Shown: in pieces, positions 8,994 through 15,721 of the stretch
Numbering within the stretch: the first letter of the stretch is position 1
How the letters are laid out: every line of letters starts with the position of its first letter
Source of the DNA: an uncultured Prevotellaceae bacterium
GTDB taxonomy: Bacteria; Bacteroidota; Bacteroidia; Bacteroidales; Bacteroidaceae
NCBI GenBank assembly: GCA_902799905.1
Contig: CADCCB010000010.1
Coordinates: 1-64,000 of the forward strand
Direction of reading: 5' to 3'
DNA length: 64,000 bases
The notes under the pieces: generated by a model
The model's database searches: none
What the model saw: only the letters and a program-made list of their open reading frames with translations
Told to the model about the DNA's origin: nothing
Made by a program: the position numbers and the translations under genes

Positions 8994-9734
8994 TCAATTA
9001 TATTGGATGCGGAAATAATCGAGTGCTGCTTTATATTGATCCTGAGCCGTCAAGCAGGTATCCGTCAGATAGCCGTCAATATGTCCCCATTCGCGCAAGC
9101 CACGATAGTAGAACATCTTGAGTTCATCGGTAATAATGAAAGGTACGATGCCATTAGCGAGACACTCCTTGAACATCACGAGACGCCCTACGCGGCCATT
9201 GCCGTCTTGGAAGGGATGAATCTTCTCAAAGCGGACATGAAAGTCGAGGATGTCCTCCAATGTGTGCTGATTCTTAGCGTTGTAGCCGTCAATGAGTCGC
9301 TGCATGCTGTAGTGAACCAGTTCGGGTTCGCATGTCTGTTCACCACCAACCTCATTTGGCAGACGCTTATAGTCGCCCACGGCAAACCAATCCTTGAGAC
9401 TGTCAGATGTGCCCGTTTTCAGAATGCCGTGAAGCATCTTTATCAACTCTTCAGAAAGGGGCTCCTGTGCGCGATCGATAATGATGTCTATACAACGGAA
9501 GTGGTTCACCGTCTCCACGATATCGTTCACATTGATGCTTTCGTCAGCAGTCACACCAATGGTGTTAGTCTCAAAGATGTAGCGAGTCTGATCGTGAGTC
9601 AGACGGCTACCCTCTATATGGTTGGAGTTGTAGGTCAGGTCTATCTGGGTTTTATGATAGATACTGCCCTTCATCCTCATTTGTTTCTGCTCGCGAAGTG
9701 CTGCAAGCAAAGGTGATATAGTGTTCATCGTCAT
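8994..9734 (-). CDS. Fic-domain protein (class II, N-terminal inhibitory motif)
   Basis: A 246-residue Fic protein, predicted to transfer a nucleotide (usually AMP) onto hydroxyl side chains of a target protein. The catalytic motif HPFQDGNGR spans 173-181 with a following Arg184, which matches HxFx(D/E)GNGRxxR. The N-terminal motif Ser37-x-x-x-Glu41-Gly42 fits the [S/T]xxxE[G/N] inhibitory helix, so the enzyme should be auto-inhibited as a class II Fic protein. The ATG at 9734 is used; ATG at 9728 is an alternative. It lies 67 nt downstream of the Sel1-repeat kinase gene on the same strand and could be the last gene of that cluster. The target is unknown. Confidence 0.92.
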   Translation of the reverse strand: MTMNTISPLLAALREQKQMRMKGSIYHKTQIDLTYNSNHIEGSRLTHDQTRYIFETNTIGVTADESINVNDIVETVNHFRCIDIIIDRAQEPLSEELIKMLHGILKTGTSDSLKDWFAVGDYKRLPNEVGGEQTCEPELVHYSMQRLIDGYNAKNQHTLEDILDFHVRFEKIHPFQDGNGRVGRLVMFKECLANGIVPFIITDELKMFYYRGLREWGHIDGYLTDTCLTAQDQYKAALDYFRIQYN

Positions 9735-9801
9735 TCTGTCTTTATATGGTTTTCTACATTCGTTCTACTGATTTTATACAAATTCGGTGGTTGTCTAGTT
9801 G

Positions 9802-11679
9802 TCAATAAGACTCAATTCCCATTTGTTCCAATATCCTTTTTGCATCGACGAATCCCTGTTCTGCCGCCTTCCGATACCACTTTACAGCTTCTTCGTCATT
9901 TTGGTCCACGCCCTGTCCAATTTCATACATGACTCCAACATTAAACTGTGCCTGAGCCAGTCCCTGCTCAGCAGCAGCGAGATACCATTTTAAAGCCTCT
10001 TCGTAACTCTGAGTCACACCTTGACCGTTATCATACAACACTCCAAGATTGTATTGTGCATCAGTATACCCTTGCTCAGCCGCTTTACGGAACCATATAG
10101 CAGCCTTCTCTTCACTCTGGGGCACTCCACGGCCTTCGAGATAAGACATAGCCACATTGTACTGCGCATCAACGATTCCCTGCTCTGCTGACTTGTGAAA
10201 CCATTGCCAGGCTTCATCGTCATTCTGGGGCACACCACGGCCTTCGTGATATGCCATTCCTAGATTGCATTGTGCCTTGGCATCACCCTGCTCAGCAGCC
10301 TTGCGATACCATCCTGAAGACTCAACGAAATCTTGGTTTACGCCTCTACCTTTCATATACATCCATCCAAGATGATACTGCGCTCCAGCATTTCCTTGTT
10401 CAGCCGCCTTGCGGTACCATTTTGCTGCCTCCTCGTAACTCTGGGGTACTTCGTCGCCTACAAAATAATAATCTGCCATCTTTGCCATGGCCTCTACATC
10501 CCCTTGTTCGGCCGCTCTTTGATACCACTCGAAATTCTTCTCCTCACCATCCATGCTCACATTGTTTCTTCTCTCTTTGCTGTACATCCATATCGCTCCT
10601 GCAATAATTCCAATAGTCAAAAGACAGCCCAATACAATCATAAAGCCATGATGTCTTTTCCCTTTTTCTGCTACATCGGCTTTATGACTGACCACTTTTC
10701 CTGTGTTGGAACGAATGAAATTAACAATATCATTAACGCTCTGCGGACGTCTGTCAAATTGAGGTGTCATCAGATAGAGAATTAAACGTCTCATGTTACT
10801 ATCTAACGAACCAAATTCGAATGCTTTCTCTCCCTCATACATGATGTCATTTTCATTTGGTGGAGTCTGATGGGTCAGCAAATAATAGAGTGTAGCCCCC
10901 AATGAGTAGAAATCCGTCCAGGGGCCTATTCGCTTCACATTGCCGCTTGTCAGTTCTGACGGAGCAAAGCCTGGAGTATAAGAGAGACCTGTCGTGGATA
11001 GCATGGTGGAATTAGCCGCAGAAAGTTGCTTGCTCGAACCAAAGTCAATAAGACATATCTGTCCATTGTCGCCACACATGATGTTACTAGGTTTCAAGTC
11101 TAAATGTAACATCTTGTTGCTGTGTATGCAACTTAGAGCATCAAGTATCTGGGGAAGAATATCCCTTACCTGTTTTGTGGACAATGACCCACCTGACTGC
11201 TCCATCATTTTTGAAAGTGAAAGACCGTCTATATATCTCATCACATAGTAGGCTGTGCCATTTTCCTCGAAAAAATCTATCAGTTCGACAATATGTTCGT
11301 TTTTCAGACTGGACATGCGCTGAGCCTCCTTCAGGAACTTATCCTTCATCTGCAGGTAGACTTCCTTGTTTTCAGCCAGACTGACCGACACCGTGGTTCC
11401 TACCCGTGCGTTAACGCCACGCATAAAAAATTCCTTCATGGCCCAGCGGGTGCCAAGTGCTGTATGCTCTACAAGATAGGTGTTTCCAAAACCGCCGGAA
11501 GCCAGATATCTGATAACCTTATATCTGCCGTCCTCCAGTAGCGTGCCCATAGGCAAGCATCTGCCGTCCTGTAACACAGGTTCCTGGCTTTTTCTATTAT
11601 CTGCCTTTACTGTTTCTAAAGAGTCCAGACTATTGCTTTGCACTTTTACCGTTTCTTCTGATTGATAATTACTATCCAT
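9802..11679 (-). CDS. Ser/Thr protein kinase with transmembrane helix and Sel1-like repeats
   Basis: A 625-residue Hanks-type kinase. The kinase domain spans about 53-322, with glycine loop ASGGFGNTY (60-68), Lys82, catalytic HLDLKPSN (192-199) and Asp-Phe-Gly at 212-214. The usual Arg before the catalytic Asp is Leu, so it is a non-RD kinase. A single transmembrane helix lies at about 345-365, followed by roughly seven Sel1 repeats (about 385-620). The topology predicts a cytosolic kinase and exported Sel1 repeats, the reverse of the neighbouring kinase. The gene starts 12 nt after the radical SAM gene, which implies co-transcription. Base composition is more AT-rich than in flanking housekeeping genes. 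Substrate and ligand are unknown. Confidence 0.93.
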   Translation of the reverse strand: MDSNYQSEETVKVQSNSLDSLETVKADNRKSQEPVLQDGRCLPMGTLLEDGRYKVIRYLASGGFGNTYLVEHTALGTRWAMKEFFMRGVNARVGTTVSVSLAENKEVYLQMKDKFLKEAQRMSSLKNEHIVELIDFFEENGTAYYVMRYIDGLSLSKMMEQSGGSLSTKQVRDILPQILDALSCIHSNKMLHLDLKPSNIMCGDNGQICLIDFGSSKQLSAANSTMLSTTGLSYTPGFAPSELTSGNVKRIGPWTDFYSLGATLYYLLTHQTPPNENDIMYEGEKAFEFGSLDSNMRRLILYLMTPQFDRRPQSVNDIVNFIRSNTGKVVSHKADVAEKGKRHHGFMIVLGCLLTIGIIAGAIWMYSKERRNNVSMDGEEKNFEWYQRAAEQGDVEAMAKMADYYFVGDEVPQSYEEAAKWYRKAAEQGNAGAQYHLGWMYMKGRGVNQDFVESSGWYRKAAEQGDAKAQCNLGMAYHEGRGVPQNDDEAWQWFHKSAEQGIVDAQYNVAMSYLEGRGVPQSEEKAAIWFRKAAEQGYTDAQYNLGVLYDNGQGVTQSYEEALKWYLAAAEQGLAQAQFNVGVMYEIGQGVDQNDEEAVKWYRKAAEQGFVDAKRILEQMGIESY

Positions 11680-11691
11680 TTTATTTGTTTT

Positions 11692-12720
11692 CTAGCAAAT
11701 CTCTGTGATGATACTGGTATCCTTCTCCATTGGACTCCCATAAAGAATGTTTGCCACTTCGCGACAGCCACAGTCACATATGGGAATCATTCTACAATTA
11801 GTGCACATTTCTGGTTTGTATCCACTATTTGCAAATAAATTCCAATAATCCACATCCTCAATCATTGGCTCATGGGATATATGGCCTACGATTCGCGGAG
11901 AATGATTGCAAGTCCTGATATGACCAGAAGGGTCTATTACAAAGAAGTCGCTTGCTGCAGCACATTGATAGCCAATCCGTAAGTGTTTATACTTTTGGGG
12001 GCGTCTAACAGCACAATAGGCTATCTCCGTACCAACATGCCCGTATCTGTTCGAAAGGGTTAATACTTCCTCTGCTATGTCAAGCATACCATTTATCTGG
12101 TCTGTTGACAACATCAGTTCTTTCATATACCCCAATCCTCTACCCCCAGGAAGGAACCTGTTTATTAATACAGACGATGCTCCACTCAACAACCCCATAG
12201 AAATGGTCTCAAACAATTCATGATAGTTCTTTTGGGTGACAGTAACATTTACTGTTGTCTTTAGTCCTAAAGAACTAGCTTTTTCAAACCATCCTAGAAC
12301 ACCGTCAGCATTATCAACACCAGTATGATCCTTGAATGTGCTATATCCTGGTAAACTCATACTGAGATGGACATTGCATTTCTTGAATAAGTGAAGATAA
12401 TCTTCCTTCATGGCCAGGGCATTAGAAATGAGCACTATAGGATTGTTTAAACCTCTCTTTATTCCTTCATAATGAATGTATTGCACAATTTCTGACATAC
12501 AATCTTTCAGTAGAGCCTCGCCACCGGAGATTGAGAAGGTATTGACTCCAGACAGGTATAGTTTGTCAATAGAGGACTTCCACTCATCCAGACTCATTTC
12601 TCTCTCTTTAGGATAACTAGAGAGATGTGCATACCATGGACAGGAGCAGAATATACATTTATGGTTACAATTATATGTCAACTCCAGAACTACATTAGGT
12701 GGCAATAACATGTCAGTCAT
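11692..12720 (-). CDS. Radical SAM/SPASM-domain protein
   Basis: A 342-residue radical S-adenosylmethionine enzyme. The cluster motif is Cys18-x3-Cys22-x2-Cys25 in ELTYNCNHKCIFC. A C-terminal SPASM-like region carries GYQC, IRTCNH and a CTNCRMIPICDCGC block for auxiliary iron-sulfur clusters. SPASM enzymes typically modify peptides or proteins (crosslinks, epimerisation, thioethers) or act as anaerobic sulfatase activators; no sulfatase is nearby. ATG at 12720 is preferred over an upstream TTG at 12729. It sits between the zinc-ribbon protein (71 nt upstream) and the Sel1 kinase (12 nt downstream), so the small protein is the obvious candidate substrate. That link is inference. Confidence 0.88.
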   Translation of the reverse strand: MTDMLLPPNVVLELTYNCNHKCIFCSCPWYAHLSSYPKEREMSLDEWKSSIDKLYLSGVNTFSISGGEALLKDCMSEIVQYIHYEGIKRGLNNPIVLISNALAMKEDYLHLFKKCNVHLSMSLPGYSTFKDHTGVDNADGVLGWFEKASSLGLKTTVNVTVTQKNYHELFETISMGLLSGASSVLINRFLPGGRGLGYMKELMLSTDQINGMLDIAEEVLTLSNRYGHVGTEIAYCAVRRPQKYKHLRIGYQCAAASDFFVIDPSGHIRTCNHSPRIVGHISHEPMIEDVDYWNLFANSGYKPEMCTNCRMIPICDCGCREVANILYGSPMEKDTSIITEIC

Positions 12721-12791
12721 GAAGCACAATACCTGTCATTAAGTTTATAATTTCTTTCATAAATAAAACATCAACTACTGCATCACACGGG

Positions 12792-13061
12792 TTACATCGA
12801 ATCGTTTCGTGGGGGAGGTAAAGGACAGTAGCACATGGCGCCCATAGTTTCTTCTTCTTCTTCTTCTTCTCGTTTTTTTTCTTCAGCTATTCTTCTTAAT
12901 TCTTCCTTTAAACTTAAATCTAAATCTGGATTCAACGTAACTACTTGCACAAAGTTACAATGGCTACATATTACCATCACTTCTCCAGAACACATACTTG
13001 TATTAACGAAAAACCACTTTCCACATTCTGCACATTTAAACCTATATACTTTTGTTTCCAT
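12792..13061 (-). CDS. Small zinc-ribbon-like protein with Cys/Pro-rich tail
   Basis: An 89-residue protein that I do not recognise. The N-terminal part has a ribbon-type metal site: Cys10-x2-Cys13 and Cys32-x2-Cys35, with an extra Cys24. The middle (about 50-71) is a charged helix ending in a run of Glu encoded by a (TTC)n tract on the plus strand, prone to slippage. The last residues, MCYCPLPPPRNDSM, are unlike the rest and contain Cys77 and Cys79. With a radical SAM/SPASM gene just downstream, the layout resembles a leader-plus-core peptide substrate; alternatively it is an adaptor for the kinases. It lies 51 nt after the stop of the TonB-domain kinase. Confidence 0.6.
   Translation of the reverse strand: METKVYRFKCAECGKWFFVNTSMCSGEVMVICSHCNFVQVVTLNPDLDLSLKEELRRIAEEKKREEEEEEETMGAMCYCPLPPPRNDSM
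12847..12880. repeat. (TTC)n trinucleotide tract
   Basis: A run of TTC triplets, interrupted near its end, encodes the Glu-rich segment of the small zinc-ribbon protein on the minus strand. Whole-triplet slippage here would change the length of the acidic linker without breaking the frame. Confidence 0.7.
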
Positions 13062-13112
13062 ATTATTTTAGTTTAAAAGAAATTATACATTATGGATGAT
13101 TCTCTTCGGTTG

Positions 13113-15038
13113 TTACTGACACTCTGGTAATTCGAATTTTACTGGAAGTGTATACTTAACGCGCACTTTTTCGTGGTATTGAATGCCTGGCAGCCACTTG
13201 TCCATAGACTTGACCACCCTGATGGCTTCTCGGTCTAGATCAGGATCTACGGATCGGACTATTGTAATGTCACTCAACGAGCCGTCTTTCTCAACGACGA
13301 ATTGACAAACCACCCTACCTTCTATGCCGTTTTCCTCAGCCCGTTCTGGATAGATTATATGGGATGTGATATAATCCATCAACTTTTGATCACCTCCCGG
13401 ATATCGTGGCATTTGGTCAACTACATCGTGAATGGTGTTGTCATTACTTTCAGGATAGTCAATCAAGGGAGGATTCTGAGGAGCGGCTACGGGATTATCA
13501 GTAATGTCACAATCAACGTCATCACCTTGGATGAGAGTTGATAGCTCTATATCGTCGTAGTTCGCCTGTGTTTCGCTATGACAGCCTCGTATGGCAAAAA
13601 AGACAAGAACAAGGACTATAGCGATACCAACACCCAATAGAATTTTAAACAGAAGTTTCTCTCGTTCTAGTCTCTTCACACACGATGCGGCTTCTATATG
13701 ACCTTGATAGTCAGCCAATTCATACCAATAAAGGGCTGATTGTTTGTTTTTGGTTACGCCATTACCATATTCATAGTCTTGAGCGACAAGGAATTGATCA
13801 TTGGCCTCGCCTCTATTTGCTTTTATCAAATGTACGTAGAACTTGGCTTCTTGATGACCTAGGGCTGCCGCTTTTTCAAACCAAGCAAGGGCTTCATCCT
13901 CGTTTTTCTTTACGCCTGAACCTATCCAATAATCTAAGCCGAGAGAATATTGTGCATTAGCGTAACCTGATTGGGCTGCAGATAGTTTCTTCTTGAATGA
14001 ATCTGAGGCTTCTGAATCATAGAAAGCCTGAAGGTATTCCTCCCTGTCTTTTTTGCTTGGATTAACCAATGGTTGAGCAAGTTTTGTCTCTACCGATTGC
14101 TGAGCAGGTTTTGTCTCTTCTGAAGCTTCAACAGGTTTGCCGGGAGCCTTTTGTGTCGCTGGCAGAGCCTTTTCTGCGGCCTGCAATGCCTCAGTCATCT
14201 CCGCTAACGACTGGTAGCGCTGTTTGCTACTGGTCTTCATCGACTTTTCGATGACTGCCCATAGCGGTGGGGCGATTGTCAGCGGGCATGACAGCGGGTC
14301 GTCAATCAAGTCGGTGGCTTCGGGCGGAATTGTTCCTGTCAGCAGATAGTAGAATGTGGCACCGAGGGAATAGATGTCGGCGGGAGGAGAGAAATTCTTA
14401 ACGCCGCCCTCACGGTATTGCTCAATGGGAGCAAAGCCCTTGCTATAGCCCACGGGGGTCGTCGTGGTCTGATGTCCGCCCTGGTCGTAATGCTTTGACA
14501 CGCCGAAGTCAATCAGCACCACATCGTTTTCATCACGCAGGAGGATGTTTGCCGGTTTGATGTCAAGGTGCATCGTCTTGCGGTCGTGAAGAGCCTGTAG
14601 CGCCTCTGCTACCTGACAGATCAGGGGAATGGCCCTTTTAGGGGAAAGCGGGCCTTCCTGCCGTACCAAAGCATCCAGCGAGCCACCGTCTATATACTCC
14701 ATGACATAGTAGGCCGTCTCGTTCTCTTTGAAGATGTCATGGATGCGAACGATGTGTTTGGCGTTATCCAAAGAGGCAATCAACTGTGCTTCTTTCACGA
14801 ATTTCTCCATGAAGCACCCCACCATCTCGCGTGCATCTGTGTCGGGGGCTGTCACGCTTTTGTTGTTTCTGGTGCAGAACGATCCCATGAAAAACTCCTT
14901 GATGGCCACCCGTCGGTTCAAGCCGTCCTGAATGCCCTCATAGGTGATACCGAAACCGCCTTGTCCCAGCACACGCTTTATGGTGTATCTTCCTTGCTGG
15001 AGTGTCGTTCCTGTTGCCAGCGTCTGTGTTGTCTGCAT
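13113..15038 (-). CDS. Ser/Thr kinase with Sel1 repeats, transmembrane helix and TonB C-terminal domain
   Basis: A 641-residue fusion. The kinase domain spans about 18-290, with glycine loop GQGGFGITY (25-33), Lys47, HLDIKPAN (157-164, again non-RD) and Asp-Phe-Gly at 177-179. Sel1-like repeats follow at about 350-455, still cytosolic, then a transmembrane helix at about 462-483. A periplasmic TonB_C domain occupies about 540-638 (MPRYPGGDQKL, then GIEGRVVCQFVVEKDG). The ATG at 15038 is chosen because the upstream TTG at 15062 is part of the -7 box. It is the first gene of the cluster. The fusion suggests cross-talk between a cytosolic kinase and an outer-membrane TonB-box protein, which is inference. 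Confidence 0.92.
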   Translation of the reverse strand: MQTTQTLATGTTLQQGRYTIKRVLGQGGFGITYEGIQDGLNRRVAIKEFFMGSFCTRNNKSVTAPDTDAREMVGCFMEKFVKEAQLIASLDNAKHIVRIHDIFKENETAYYVMEYIDGGSLDALVRQEGPLSPKRAIPLICQVAEALQALHDRKTMHLDIKPANILLRDENDVVLIDFGVSKHYDQGGHQTTTTPVGYSKGFAPIEQYREGGVKNFSPPADIYSLGATFYYLLTGTIPPEATDLIDDPLSCPLTIAPPLWAVIEKSMKTSSKQRYQSLAEMTEALQAAEKALPATQKAPGKPVEASEETKPAQQSVETKLAQPLVNPSKKDREEYLQAFYDSEASDSFKKKLSAAQSGYANAQYSLGLDYWIGSGVKKNEDEALAWFEKAAALGHQEAKFYVHLIKANRGEANDQFLVAQDYEYGNGVTKNKQSALYWYELADYQGHIEAASCVKRLEREKLLFKILLGVGIAIVLVLVFFAIRGCHSETQANYDDIELSTLIQGDDVDCDITDNPVAAPQNPPLIDYPESNDNTIHDVVDQMPRYPGGDQKLMDYITSHIIYPERAEENGIEGRVVCQFVVEKDGSLSDITIVRSVDPDLDREAIRVVKSMDKWLPGIQYHEKVRVKYTLPVKFELPECQ

Positions 15039-15057
15039 GATGATTTGGTCTTGTTTC

Positions 15058-15106
15058 TGCAAAGTTAGTGATTTGCGAGCAAACGGCCAAATTTTCTCCC
15101 GTTTTT
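15058..15106 (-). promoter_or_regulatory. Promoter of the kinase/radical SAM cluster, shared 49-bp module
   Basis: The -7 box TAACTTTG lies at 15060-15067 on the minus strand with a TTTG about 26 nt further upstream. The 49 bp differ from the ilvC promoter module (8922-8970) at only three positions. The expected start near 15054 leaves a leader of about 16 nt before the ATG at 15038. Confidence 0.75.
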
Positions 15107-15244
15107 TTACATAATTCCTCCAATATATATGGTCACCGCGCCTTCGTTATTGCTACTGCAAAGATACAACTTTTTTTTGACATCACCAAAAAAGTGGATG
15201 CTTTTTCATGGATTTTTCTTCGATGATATTAGACTATCTGGTTA

Positions 15245-15380
15245 ATGACAGTTATGACAGATGACAGTTTTTTGAATTTAAGAGAAAGATAGAGATTAGT
15301 ATTATATATATTATAATATATATAATACTAATTATAATTGTCAAGTCGATTTTCAAAAACTGTCATCTGTCATTTGTCAT
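15245..15380. repeat. Inverted heptamer arrays around a 38-bp perfect palindrome
   Basis: The left arm 15254-15276 and right arm 15352-15373 are inverted copies differing by one T. Both are built from 7-bp units (ATGACAG on the left, CTGTCAT on the right), with further units at 15245-15250 and to 15380. Between them, 15295-15332 is a perfect AT-only-core palindrome of 38 bp. The region has no gene. It looks like a mobile or structural element, not an operator. Confidence 0.85.
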
Positions 15381-15481
15381 CGTAGAAGCACCCAAACAGC
15401 CCCATGTAAAAAATGGATAAATTCGTGCTGAAAACGACATCAAATCGAGGGGCGAAATTTGGAGGTGTGCGAAAAATTTAG

Positions 15482-15489
15482 TACCTTTG
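15482..15489 (+). promoter_or_regulatory. Orphan -7 promoter box (TACCTTTG)
   Basis: The box matches TAnnTTTG on the plus strand, but no credible plus-strand gene follows. Downstream lie heptamers (15530-15557), the hairpin repeat (15580-15690) and then a minus-strand gene. It may be a remnant or drive a short non-coding RNA. Confidence 0.45.
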
Positions 15490-15529
15490 CATTGTGAAGA
15501 GTCACACAAAGGAAACTGAGCGCAGTTCT

Positions 15530-15557
15530 ATCCGCCATCAACCATCCGCCATCAACC
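15530..15557. repeat. Heptamer tandem array (ATCCGCC/ATCAACC x2)
   Basis: Four 7-bp units alternate ATCCGCC and ATCAACC, forming two 14-bp repeats. The array abuts the second copy of the hairpin repeat. Confidence 0.8.
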
Positions 15558-15579
15558 ATAACAATGCCTCGGACGGTTA

Positions 15580-15690
15580 TCCGAACGTCACCAACGCCTC
15601 GTCCGAATGCTTTCTAACAACCATCCGAATGCTTCCTTATAGGGGAAAGGAGGCATCCGGACGGAGGTTGCGAAGCATCGGAATGAGAGA
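15580..15690. repeat. Dispersed hairpin-forming repeat, copy 2
   Basis: This element shares long identities with 1-135, including TCCGAACGTCA at the left end and CGGACGGAGGTTGCGAAGCA at the right end. Its inner arms pair as an imperfect hairpin around TATAGGGGAA. It lies just downstream of the stop codon of the WG-repeat-like gene and could act as a terminator for it. Confidence 0.75.
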
Positions 15691-15721
15691 CGCAAGGCAT
15701 CGAAACAAAGAGTGTCGGGAA

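Noticed and set aside
9802-15038. Phage or integrative element
   Set aside because: No integrase, transposase, structural or replication gene and no attachment-site duplication was found, apart from the shared promoter module.
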